The position numbers and the translations under genes were made by a program. 64,000 bases of DNA, from contig JAOPGA020000506.1 of the NCBI GenBank assembly GCA_026419775.2, positions 40,199 to 104,198 of the forward strand, written 5' to 3'. Positions 53,104 to 63,011 of this stretch are shown here, piece by piece; within the stretch, counting starts at the first letter, position 1; each line of letters starts with the position of its first letter. A model generated the notes under the pieces. The model was not told the DNA's origin, made no database searches, and saw only the letters and a list, made by a program, of their open reading frames with translations. The DNA comes from Acrasis kona (lineage: Eukaryota > Heterolobosea > Eutetramitea > Acrasida > Acrasidae).

Positions 53104-54830
53104 ATGACACGAATTGCACTAGTATTGATCGTCATATGTGCCACGTTTGTGTATAACAGACATGGAACTGGAAAGTACAATTCATACAACTTTAACTACC
53201 ATAACGTCGACGAAAATAATGGCAAGTCAGGCGTTAAAATGGACCAACACTCCTTTCACGCTCCTTTTATTTTTGAGGGTTCATCTGGAATTCCCAACTG
53301 GGAGTACGGTGGTTCCGCTGTCGCGACAGAGAGTTTTGTGAGATTGGTTCCAGCAATCAGAAGTAGAGTTGGATACCTTTGGAACACGGAGGTAAGATCT
53401 ATACTTTTACATTACATTAAAAATAGCCCGTGCAAACATCTAACTGGGAAGTGGAGATGGAGTTTAACATTCACAACACATACTCACCAGGTGCTGATGG
53501 AATGGCATTCTGGTATGCAAAAGAAACTCAGAAGACAGGAGGGCTCTTTGGTAACATTGATGAATTCGACGGACTCGGTGTTGTGTTCGACACTTATGAC
53601 AACAATGCCAACGTAAGTTGTAATGTTTTTGATCATGCATCACATTCATGTTAGGGCGATAATCCTGCTGTAGTTGCCATCATTGGTCACGGACAAAGTG
53701 GTCAATGGGATTATGACAACGATTTAAAGAGCAATCAATTAGATCGCTGTCGTTCGGACTTCCGTAACGCATTGTCCGGTCTTGTGAAAACACGCATACA
53801 GTACTTGAACAAAGTTCTAACCGTGTGGATGGACACGACCAACAGCAATGAATACACAAAGTGCTTCTCCGTGCACAATGTACAAGTACCAAAGGGTTAC
53901 TACTTTGGAGTGACAGCCATGACAGGTGGTCTTGCCGATTATCATGACGTTTATGGTTTTGTGGCCAAAGACCTCTCTACGAGCGCATCCCCATCAAGAG
54001 ACAATTCTATTTCAAACTATGAAGAAGAGGAAGATCGCGACGTGACCTACGAAGAACAACACAATAGCAGAAAGCACCACGGATGGTATGATCCATACCA
54101 ACAGGCCCAAAACACTCAGGTCAAGGATGCAACCACAGCGGCACCAGTTAATGCAAAGAAGAGTTCTGTGACTGCTGATGGAAGTAAATTCTCAGCTCCA
54201 CAGTTAGAGCCCTATGCTGGAAACAATGTAAGGATCCCAGAACAACCACCTACTTTTGGACTCTCCGACGAAGAGGAGCACAAATTTTTCGAAGATTTAA
54301 GAAGCAACTTGAAGAAGTTTGGATACGATGAAAAGAAGGGAAAATCACCAGAGAATGAATTAGCAACACAAAATGGATTGTTGATCATGGAAGCATTAGA
54401 GGAGGTGGCTAGAACTGTCAAAGCATCATCTACCAAGAATGACATTCAAAACATTGTGGACAGAGTACAAAGCGTTGCAAACAAACAACAACACGTCCAA
54501 ACCAGCATGAGCGACATGAGTCAACACATCTCACAAGAGGTCCACCAAGTCTTGGCCGAACTTAAAACACAAACGGGAAATCTCCAAAGAGAAATGAGAA
54601 AGTTTGATGGAATGTTGAATGGACTCAACGTACAAGTGGATGACTTAGCTGCAAGACACCAACTAATGGGTGACTCAATGAACAATCAAATACCTGAAGT
54701 CAGAGAGCAAATTAGAAAGAGTAGCAGCTGGTTCTTTTGGTTGATGTTCCTATCCTTCCAATGTATTTTTGTATTGGGAATTTTATATATCAGGAGCACA
54801 TCAAACAAAACTGTCAATAAAGTATTTTAA
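53104..54830 (+). CDS. L-type (legume-like) lectin, ERGIC-53/VIP36 family, three exons
   Basis: Exons 53104-53391, 53427-53612 and 53655-54830 give 549 residues. The protein is a cargo receptor for glycoproteins moving from ER to Golgi. The signal peptide is MTRIALVLIVICATFVYN. The lectin domain (about 40-270) begins HSFHAPF and contains WEVEMEFNIHN, PGADGMAFWYA, GLGVVFDTYDNN (the Asp and Asn that bind calcium in the family) and YYFGVTAMTGGLADYHDVYGF. A luminal acidic/His-rich spacer, a coiled-coil stalk (about 440-500) and one TM helix (WFFWLMFLSFQCIFVLGILYI) follow. The short cytosolic tail ends NKVF; a terminal aromatic residue is typical of ER-exit signals. An AATAAA lies in the last codons. 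The stop overlaps the stop of the opposite gene. Confidence 0.9.
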
Positions 54831-56209
54831 ACAATAATGATTTGATCTTTTTTTATTGTAAAACGTTGCGATTGTGAAAATTCATTCATGACCTGCTGCT
54901 TGTGAACAAAAGATTCAAACCTGGAACAGATATATTGAAGGTGGTGCAATTGAAGATCCGTCCTTTTAAAGTTGATTTGGTCGTTGATGATGAATGATTC
55001 GTCTTCTTTTGGATGTATTTGACAAGTGATCCGGACACACTCCAGTCGATGCTCATCAATATCAAACAAATCCAACATGTTTAGTATTTCGCTGCAAGTA
55101 GGGTTGAAATATCCCAAATCACACTTTTTCAAAATTTCAATCCTGTCCATCCTGCTCATGGTAAAGGGTCTCATCATTCCAATCAATTCCTCAGGTGTGA
55201 AGTAGTGAACGTGACGAACCGAATTGGATCGCTCGCATAACATTCTTAAAGCCATCATCCGATCATTTGTTAGCGGAAGTGAGTTGACCATCGTGACAAC
55301 CTCTGCTCCTGTATAAATGTTTCTTCTATTTTGTACTGCCTTCACATTGTCTTCGCAGACACGTTTAATATAATTGATTTTGGGTCTCGATATTGAAGCC
55401 ATATGATCTATCATAATCATTTGGGCCGCCAATTTGGTGTGGGTGTGAATGTTTTTTGATATTGCGCTCCTCAACTGTCTTTTAATTGCAGAAGACGATG
55501 TGGTATCATTTGAGAAAGAAGAGAAGCTACCCAAAGGACAACCATAGACATCTTCTTGTTCATCTTCGTCTTGATCTTCGGATGGCTCCTCCTCTAAAAC
55601 ATCATTCTTTTCCTTCAAGTGACTTTGTAAAAGTTCTTGGGCAGGTGGAATCGGAACGGGTATTGTGTTCCCATTGGAAACATAGTGCCTGGCGGCGATT
55701 AGTTTAAAGCATTCAGATGGACCAGGAGAACCAGCTGCATCTGCACGGATCTTACCGGATTTAGTTGGTGTTAAAAAAGTGAGATGACAGGTGCTTTGAA
55801 ATGCAACATGGCTGAGGTTGTAAATTACTTCATCAAGATCGTCCTCTGTTTGTTTTGTTCCAGGCAAAATCCCCATTGGTGAAACAACAATAAAGGTCTC
55901 CCAAGATGCCACTTCCTTACGCAAACACCTGGCTTTTCCTGTATCTGTAGCACAAATGTATTTTTGATTGTAGCATTTTAAGTGTATCATGTCATTGTAT
56001 CTAACTGGCTGTCCAAGTGCAGCAGGATCCCCACCTGCTTGATGTATAATAAATTGTTCATAATCCCTTGCGACAGTTTGACTGCAGGCGAGCTGCCCGA
56101 AATTGTTTAGACAGAGATACTTGTTATGTATAGACTGCAACAACAAATGATCGCCATAGGTTATTGGAATGTTTATAGCACTCGCACCACTTGTGGGTTG
56201 TTGCGTCAT
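54827..56209 (-). CDS. beta-trefoil (fascin-like) protein with C-terminal DUF4476-like region
   Basis: The protein has 460 residues in a single exon. Residues 15-190 contain repeated strand patterns (DHLLLQSIHNKYLCL, DMIHLKCYNQKYICATD, AAGSPGPSECFKLIA) typical of a fascin/FRG1-like beta-trefoil. An acidic linker (EEEPSEDQDEDEQED) follows. The C-terminal half is helical, with two similar segments about 60 residues apart (TGAEVVTMVNSLPLTNDRM; TCSEILNMLDLFDIDEHRL), which recalls DUF4476 repeats. No signal peptide or TM helix, so probably cytosolic. The role is unknown; an actin or glycan-binding trefoil is plausible but not shown. The stop shares the TTAA tetranucleotide with the lectin stop. 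Confidence 0.6.
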   Translation of the reverse strand: MTQQPTSGASAINIPITYGDHLLLQSIHNKYLCLNNFGQLACSQTVARDYEQFIIHQAGGDPAALGQPVRYNDMIHLKCYNQKYICATDTGKARCLRKEVASWETFIVVSPMGILPGTKQTEDDLDEVIYNLSHVAFQSTCHLTFLTPTKSGKIRADAAGSPGPSECFKLIAARHYVSNGNTIPVPIPPAQELLQSHLKEKNDVLEEEPSEDQDEDEQEDVYGCPLGSFSSFSNDTTSSSAIKRQLRSAISKNIHTHTKLAAQMIMIDHMASISRPKINYIKRVCEDNVKAVQNRRNIYTGAEVVTMVNSLPLTNDRMMALRMLCERSNSVRHVHYFTPEELIGMMRPFTMSRMDRIEILKKCDLGYFNPTCSEILNMLDLFDIDEHRLECVRITCQIHPKEDESFIINDQINFKRTDLQLHHLQYICSRFESFVHKQQVMNEFSQSQRFTIKKDQIIIV

Positions 56210-56329
56210 TTATGAGTTTGGTCCGCAGTTGGGCGGATGTTCGACATACGAAAAAAGCAAGTTAAAACTTCCCATCTTTCTTACAAAACTCAACATGAAA
56301 TCATGCAACTCTACACTACATATTATAGA

Positions 56330-56373
56330 TAACATCCAATTTATCTAATACGTATTAGATAAATTGGATGTTA
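56330..56373. repeat. perfect 44-bp palindrome in a divergent promoter region
   Basis: The sequence reads identically on both strands with no spacer. One arm is TAACATCCAATTTATCTAAT, followed by the centre ACGT and the mirror arm. It is almost central between the divergent ATGs at 56209 and 56481. It could be a dimer-binding operator, a bidirectional transcript hairpin or a small foldback element. Confidence 0.85.
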
Positions 56374-56480
56374 GAAGGCTAGGTGCACTTTTAGTTTTGC
56401 CCAAATAAATATAAAATGTAGTGTTGTAATTAAGTGAGATTGACACGCGTCACATCACCAAAAATTAAATTCTAGAAACA

Positions 56481-57181
56481 ATGACTGAAGCCCAAATCAC
56501 TCAACTAGCTGCCTTACTTCAACGCCTAGAGACAGTTGTAGCAAAACTAGAAGGCGGAAAGGGATCCACAGAATCTAAGCCCTCTGGATCAGGAAAGGCT
56601 CCACAAGTAGATGCATACACAGAGTACTTTAATGCTAGTGTTGCACCTTTCTTGGCAAACTGCAGAGATATTGGAGGTGACTTGAACGGATTGGTAAGTA
56701 TGTAATGTCAAACTTCGTTTAATAAGTTGTTGTTTAGGCTGATCTTGTTGAGGAAGGATTCAAAGAAGTTGGAAAGCTAATCGATGTCGCTTCACAATCC
56801 AAGAAGCCATCTGATGAAGAGTTCGGAGAAATGGTCGGACCCATCGCCAATGTGTTCCAAAAGATTACAGAATACAAAGATAAGAGACGCGGTAGCGAGT
56901 ACTATAACCACGAGTTCGCAGTTGACGAAGGTATCAAGTGCTTGGCATGGGTCACAATCGACAAAACACCTGTCGCCTACACTAAAGAGATGGTCAACGC
57001 TGCTCAATTCTACAACAACAAAGTCTTGGTTGCTTACAAGAACAAGGACAAACGTCACGCAGATTACGTCGAAGGCTTCAAGAAGGCAATTGCTGACCTT
57101 GCTGACTACATCAAGGAGCATCACACCACTGGCCTAAAATGGAATCCAAATGGAGGAAGCTACAAAGATGCTAAAGTATAA
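56481..57181 (+). CDS. CAP: cyclase-associated protein (CAP), N-terminal domains only, two exons
   Basis: Exon 1 (56481-56693) and exon 2 (56738-57181) are joined across a 44-nt intron (GTAAGT...TTTAG) and give 218 residues. Residues 5-25 are the oligomerisation coiled coil (LAALLQRLETVVAKLE). After a Ser/Gly-rich linker, residues 45-210 are the helical folded domain: YFNASVAPFLANCRDIGG, then PIANVFQKITEYKDKRRGSE, CLAWVTI, PVAYTKEMVNAAQFYNNKVL and HHTTGLKWNP. This half of CAP/Srv2 speeds actin filament turnover with cofilin. The usual polyproline, WH2 and C-terminal CARP (actin nucleotide exchange) domains are absent. The frame stops normally and no CARP domain lies downstream. Confidence 0.9.
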
Positions 57182-58292
57182 ATTGTAATTGCTTTACTGA
57201 TTGTTATGTGTTTATTTATTTATTACGATCAAGCATCACAGTGTTTGGTTAGAGCAACCCTCATCGTCCTGTTTTCACGAACAAACCGTCAGATTGGAAT
57301 CTTCTTGGTGTATTTTTTGTTTTGTATTATGTTGACTGCTGCGTTTTTCACGAAACTGCATCCTCAAGAATGATTTTTATGATAAGTCTTGTTTGATTCT
57401 TCAACGTCAAAGTCTGATGGAAGAGATTTCTATGACTGGCTAAAGGAAAGTTCACGCGATAAGGACTTCTTTAATGGCGTCTCTTCTGCCAAACTCTGTT
57501 TCAGTGTTGTTACAAACAAAGGATGATAGAAATGTTTGTTGCACGAATATGATGGCAACGATTCGTGATTAGTGATTTTGATAATTATTCATGTGTCAGG
57601 TCAACCACACATGTCCTAATAAGCTTATCGCTGAATGCGATATAAAAAAAAAGATAATTGTTCCTCCTCATTAAATAATTGTAGATGCATTATTAAAATG
57701 TTTTGGCAAAGGTACTCTGCACGTACTATATCAAGTCTCTGCGGAGATGTCTGTATTTTACAATTTTTTCGAAGAGGGCTCTTATTTGAGCTTTTAGATA
57801 CTTACATATGCGAGCCACAAGTCTCCCTGTCACTTAAATATGTATTATATCAACAGTGGTAATTTGAAATCAGTCATGAATATGTTTTGAAACTGTGTGA
57901 TATAATATTGATTGAGCTATCTTTCGAACTTAATCGAACGGTCAGTTGACTACCAGCTTACAATTCGCTATTTGTTGTATTTTTATAAATAATTAATCCT
58001 AGTATGATAATGTAAAAAGTAAATCGCATTAACGTCAATATTCTAAAACCACCTGCTAAATATCTTAGTTTCTTTAATTATTCAACCGCAAACCGGTCGC
58101 GCTTAATGTTAAACTGTTTGAAATCAAATATATATTAAAAAATAATGCAGATGTAGGAACTTAGCTTGGCTGAGCTTTAAACCGGAGATTCGGAAATTGT
58201 TACCTGCCAAATAAAGTCTACTGCTTTCATATTTCATTAAATACTGATTGGTTCAATTTTCACACCAGTTGGAAGCAAAATTTGAAGCCAAA
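57182..58292. other. 1.1-kb intergenic region, no convincing gene
   Basis: AT-rich; one 75-codon frame (57635-57862) has an ATG but no recognisable features. No RNA or repeat structure is supported. Confidence 0.35.
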
Positions 58293-59276
58293 ATGGAGAC
58301 ATTTGATTCATTGGACGACGGTGATAGCGTAGAGAAGAAAAAGTTTTTGAATGATTTAGTAGATTTTCTTAGAACCCGAAATACACCACTAAGTCGTGTA
58401 CCTACTCTTGGCCACAGAGAATTAGATTTGCATAAATTATATGAAGAGGTAACTGATAGAGGAGGTGTACAAGCAGTACGTAGCTTTCATATGCAATTTT
58501 AATAATTATATAGGTGATAGACAACAAACAATGGCATAATGTGGTTAGGGCTTTAAAACTACCTTCCACCTGCACAAATGCCGCTTTCGCACTTAGAGTA
58601 CACTACAATAAATTTTTAAAGGACTTCGAAGAACAACACTTTGATGGAAGTAAGCAACCTCGTATCAAACCAACATCTCCAAGAAGTTCTTCCCCTACTG
58701 GTAAGTCTAAAGTTAGTTTGTTGACTTAAGCAAAAATTTCAGCTTCGAACGACACCATCAACCAACTATTTGAAGAACTAACTGAGGAAGAGACAAAACC
58801 AGTCGAACCAAATTAAAACACATCCGTCTTCCAAACCATCAACAAAGAACAAATCGAGAACAAAACGCTATAAACCTTACAATAACGAGGAGGAAGAGGA
58901 AATACTTTTAGTTAGTGATGAGGTTTGGAAAAGTGTTTGCCACCACAACAATCCAGTCTCCGCTCTTATAAATCACGACGGAAGCTATGTAGTATTTAGC
59001 AACCACAAACCTGTAATACACATTGAGCACTCGCACGTAGACATACAGGAGACTCCGCAATCTGAGCAGGTTCAGGGCAGTGACCTTCTTAGCACGTTAT
59101 CGACACAAGCTTTATGTAAATATAGGCGCCGACACAAGTTACAAAGCGTCACCAGCCAGAGCGATAGAAGCGACTTATTGGAGGCCATCTCAAATCATTT
59201 TAGAAACGAGTACAAAGTGAAGGAACACGAGGTGATTAAGAATTTTAAACTAACTTTATTGAATAGTAATCAATGA
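58293..59276 (+). CDS. ARID/BRIGHT DNA-binding domain protein, spliced, 3' part uncertain
   Basis: Exons 58293-58475 and 58514-58700 encode an ARID domain: KKKFLNDLVDFLRTRNTPL, LDLHKLYEEVTDRGGVQAV, NKQWHNVVRALKLP, AFALRVHYNKFLKDFE, as in SWI/SNF and other chromatin regulators. After a 42-nt intron (58701-58742) an acidic segment follows and would stop at 58814-58816. From about 58786 another frame is open for over 480 nt (KRYKPYNNEEEEEILLVSDEVWKSV...). It joins in phase if a 46-nt segment (GTCGAA...CAAAG, about 58803-58848) is an intron. I therefore extend the gene to the TGA at 59276, with the last join unproven. A nuclear role is inferred from the domain. Confidence 0.68.
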
Positions 59277-59579
59277 ATTCATTGTGTTGTTCAAAATAAA
59301 TTTTCCAACCGCTCCTCCGTACGGTGCTATCGATTGTAATTTAGTAATAAAGAACGGACTTGCATCCAATTACCATTTATTCTGTGTTAATCAGGGTGTA
59401 AAAGCACTGTATTCAATTAATTGATGACACCTTTGATGTTTTTGCATTTCATCTTTACAACCTGTTGCTCTACACACAAAATCAACACAACCAAATGAAT
59501 ACCCTGTTTTTTTCATTTGTTTGTGTTGTTTATTAGTTTAATAACTTCGTTGGTGTTGGCACTGTGGGCCGTAAGTGGA
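59277..59579. other. short intergenic region
   Basis: About 300 bp separates the ARID and hydrolase genes. Its end is probably leader, or part of the hydrolase's first exon, since a hydrophobic frame (LITSLVLALWAVSG) runs into the next gene. Confidence 0.35.
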
Positions 59580-60732
59580 ATGGCATTGAACACAACACAG
59601 GTGAGTGGATTTGGTTCAAATTCAGAATAACATCAAGTATCGCACACTTCGTAGCACATTACAAGCTGGTCACATACTCCCGAACGCTACAGACCGTGTA
59701 TTTCCTGAGGTATAAAATAATTATTGGAAAAGAGGAATAAAATAATAGAAATTTCAATACTTTGAAAACATCAAATATCATCATAACCCCAAATATGATT
59801 TGGATTTGGACTATGAGTCGTTAGATATCCCAACAAAAGAAGGAGCCACTTTGAATGCATGGTATGTACCGGTTCAAAACAAAACTTGTGACGGAAATCA
59901 CAACATAATTATACTGGTATGTTAAAAGCGAAAATTAAATGTCTCACTTTACAGGTTCATGGTGCATTTGTCGACAGGAGAGAAATGTTAAAACACTGTT
60001 TATTTCTCAATCAAATCGGATACCATACCATCTTGTTCGATGCTCGCGACCACGGCATATCAGGTGCACTCAACAGAGGATGCTCTCTAGGCGTTCGCGA
60101 GCACGAAGACGTTCTAAGTGTCGTGGAATACCTCATCCATCACAAGCGTGGCGAGATTGGTAGAATTGGCGTTCTTGGAAGTAGTAACGGCGGCAGTAGT
60201 TCCATCATGGCAGCAGCGCTCTCAGAGGTATGAATAACTATGAAAAATGAATCATCAACATTTTTAGAAAATTGAAGTGGTTATTGCAGAGAATCCATTT
60301 AGTTCCAGAATTCAACAACTTCGCTACTCATTCCACTCAGCAATACGCAAAGGAGTATGGGGAAGAGAAAAACTTTCAGAGCTATCCACTTTTGGTAAAG
60401 TCATTGGTTCAATAAGCTCTTCAGTACCTGATTGGTTTTTGGATTTGGCAGCCGAACTCACCAATTATAGAATGGGTGGTTATAACATATTCCATGCCAT
60501 TGATGTTGTGGAGCGAATTAATCCGCGACCCGTGCTCATCATGCATGGAGATAAGGATGTACATGTACTTGTGGACAACAGCCAAGAACTTTACAAGAGG
60601 GCAAACAACAAGAATGCTGAATTATGGATTGTGGAAGGAGGTGTTCATGCATTATTGTTCAATCACTTTGAATTGGAATATAAGAAGAGAGTTAAAAACT
60701 TTTTAGAAAGAAATTTTGGTGTTTGTGAATAA
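59580..60732 (+). CDS. alpha/beta hydrolase (ABHD/BEM46-like serine hydrolase), membrane-anchored, five exons
   Basis: Read as exons ending near 59600, 59709, 59917, 60228 and 60732, with introns of about 38-42 nt, all in phase. The N-terminus contains a hydrophobic signal-anchor in a frame open upstream of 59580. The true start is uncertain, and the ATG used here is the first in that frame. The hydrolase domain shows the oxyanion motif LVHGAFVDR, DARDHGISG, the nucleophile elbow GSSNGGSSS (Ser in GxSxG), an acid Asp in MHGDKDVHVLV and His in EGGVHALLF. These are the triad positions of the BEM46/ABHD13-like group. It would hydrolyse an ester or lipid at an endomembrane; the substrate is unknown. 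The stop overlaps AATAAA (60728-60733). Confidence 0.8.
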
Positions 60733-61057
60733 ATTAATTTATTGTCAATGTGAGATTTTTCATTTCTAAATTTCAGTTCAGGATTACTTGGCAGTGGATA
60801 TCAATTTTATTTGATCATCCGTATCCGTTAAGGGGAGAGTCGCACCAGGTTTTATATTATATAATGCAACTTAATATACGAAGTGTTTGTTAAAATATTG
60901 GCATGACTGAGGTACAATGCAAAAATGTGACCACGTTACAACTTTATCAATTTTGAAAAACTAATCATTTAGCAAATCAGAAGTTCAATATTATCTAACA
61001 TGTTGAAAATTTGTCTAACGATTGTGATTGATGTTATTGAGTTATAGTTGAATGATT
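60733..61057. other. intergenic, nothing recognised
   Basis: About 325 bp of AT-rich sequence follows the hydrolase poly(A) signal. Confidence 0.35.
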
Positions 61058-61375
61058 CTAAATGAATATGCTCAGCACCTTCCGATCTACTCTTTCATTC
61101 TCTTTAATCCCACAATGGCTACGTACATGATTCCAGCCTGATAGATTTTCAATATATTTCAAGATTGGTGGATAGGAATTGTCTTGTCTATAACCCTTGT
61201 TGAACACTCTGACTGCATTTATGTAATAGGTATTAATAGAGATTTTAGCATTTTCTTCTGTGCTGTAGATGACAAAAGCCAAGGTGGCTAGCTCAGCGAA
61301 CGCATTGTCATTCCCTTGCTTGAAGCGAAGTTGAAACTCAACTATGTCACTTACAACTAGGAAGGTGATTACTTA
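61058..61375 (-). other. RNase H-like fragment, relic
   Basis: A minus-strand open stretch of roughly 100 codons has FAELATLAFVIYS, a strand-helix ending IENLSGWNHV, and VRSHCGIKENERVD. This order matches the C-terminal part of RNase HI domains as found in cellular RNase H and in retroelement polymerases. It has no convincing start, and no reverse transcriptase, integrase or terminal repeat is recognisable nearby. I regard it as an isolated remnant, origin unknown, probably old. Confidence 0.35.
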
Positions 61376-61409
61376 TGTATACAATTTGCCTTCTATAATA
61401 AGTGTTTAT

Positions 61410-62219
61410 TTACACCAGTTTGTACATTGGTTCCCTGAACTCTTTTGAACATGTTTGCGAACCATCAAACATCAAGCTGCACACATTATTGACTTCTGAT
61501 GGAAGATGTAATCCCAACAATCTAATCAAAGATGATCCGCACACGTTGAATCCTTCGTATTTCTTTTGAACTGGTATTTGAAAGGCTGGTATTCTATGGC
61601 CATTGATGTAAACGTATCTATCTGGTTCCAAACCAAGAGCTTCAAATACACGCTCATGCAGGCGAACGACTGGGTCGCCGGTATCAACAATCATAGTAAC
61701 TGGGACGCCTTGATCTCCTTTCTCAGTCTTCTTAACTAAAAGTTGAACAAACATCCTCGCGTCTCCTGACCTGAACAATTTTGGTTCAAAACCTGCCGAC
61801 TGAATTTTCTTACCCTCATTTTTGTGATAGTCAAGCATAATGTAACCCTTTGGGCAGTTCCTGTGAAGACCAGTCAATAGTACATCCACATCATTAGTGT
61901 CCTCCTCCTGACCAACCAAAATATCAAACTTATTGCAAACATTCTCATAACCAACCAAAGTAATAAATGGACAGTTACTTGTGTTTGGATCCGCGCCAAA
62001 AGATCGATCAGCAAGTTCACGGGACTCAAAATCACCATAAAAATCACCCCTGTCTATAACGACCCAACGACCAATGTACTTCTTGCGTCGCCCACGAAGA
62101 AATTCTCTCCAATAATACCTCATATTATCAAATTTATCAAAGTGCTCGTCATTGTTAGTATAATGTAACGCCTCTCTTTTAATTCTTTGAAGTTCTACCT
62201 CATCCTTCCATTTGTTCAT
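61410..62219 (-). CDS. DUF5678-like + retropepsin-like aspartyl protease domain protein (copy 1)
   Basis: About 269 residues from the ATG at 62217-62219; the frame extends upstream with no ATG. Residues 40-95 (KYIGRWVVIDRGDFYGDF, then CPFITLVGYE) resemble DUF5678, a small domain that in prokaryotes occurs beside clan-AA aspartic proteases. Residues 150-250 look like a single retropepsin-type fold: VPVTMIVDTGDPVVRLHERV with a DTG signature, INGHRIPAF and a closing GSSLIRLLGLHL. It may be a small cytosolic protease or a non-catalytic relative. It is paired head-to-head with copy 2 at 63012. The block 61913-62134 is almost identical to copy 2 although the rest has diverged strongly. Confidence 0.62.
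   Translation of the reverse strand: MNKWKDEVELQRIKREALHYTNNDEHFDKFDNMRYYWREFLRGRRKKYIGRWVVIDRGDFYGDFESRELADRSFGADPNTSNCPFITLVGYENVCNKFDILVGQEEDTNDVDVLLTGLHRNCPKGYIMLDYHKNEGKKIQSAGFEPKLFRSGDARMFVQLLVKKTEKGDQGVPVTMIVDTGDPVVRLHERVFEALGLEPDRYVYINGHRIPAFQIPVQKKYEGFNVCGSSLIRLLGLHLPSEVNNVCSLMFDGSQTCSKEFREPMYKLV
61913..62134 (-). repeat. 222-bp inverted repeat arm A
   Basis: Nearly identical (two mismatches seen) to 63088-63309 in opposite orientation. It codes for the DUF5678-like domain of copy 1. Identity stops abruptly at both ends. Confidence 0.85.
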
Positions 62220-63011
62220 CTTTTGAACCAGAATCAAAAGACAGTCAACTGATATGAAAAATACACAATTTGAACTGAGCAAAGATGTGGGACATGAGTA
62301 TAAAGTGATGTCAGTAATACACCTATAAGATATGTTAGTAAGTGCAGATAAGGAAGATCATAAAGATATGGATCAAGTAGAGGGAATGGAGGGTGTGAAA
62401 TATAGTCATGCACTTTTACGCTACAAGATCGAAGAATAGCAAGCGGAGGTTAAGATGATAAAATAGAGTTATGTGTTATACAATACTGGGCATAAAGATG
62501 GATTAACAATTAGTTCTCTTTGGACAATTAGTTCACGCAATTACCACTAGTATAGTGGAATGATAGTAAGTATTCGTCTTGGCTACACATTAAAAAGGGG
62601 CGACAGAGTATTTCGTAGTTTGAACAAACTTTTTAACTACTCAATTGATTTTAAAATTACAATAGTTACTTTTATCTAAAAGTCCAATGTATTCGAAGAG
62701 TGAGCTTGATTCAAATGTGCATAATTCGATGTCTTCGGCTGTAATTACTAGAGGATAACCATACATGGCCTCTTCATGATAACTTTAGTACTGTTGGTTG
62801 AAAGCAAGACCGATTTGATGATCCGAACGAATGCGCCCTATTAGAATTCTGCACAATCAGAACTCCTCTAGAAGGTCATCAAAAATAAATTAGTAATCAC
62901 AATCTTAACGTTGTTGGTTTTATTCAGGTTTGTATCTCTCACGACTGTTTTCTTCTTGACACCGAAACAACCTATCATCACTGAGTTGACCTTATTTCAG
63001 AACTTCAAAGA
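62220..63011. other. divergent intergenic region between the two paralogues
   Basis: About 790 bp; shared upstream region of copies 1 and 2. No open frame, RNA or internal repeat was recognised. Confidence 0.4.
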
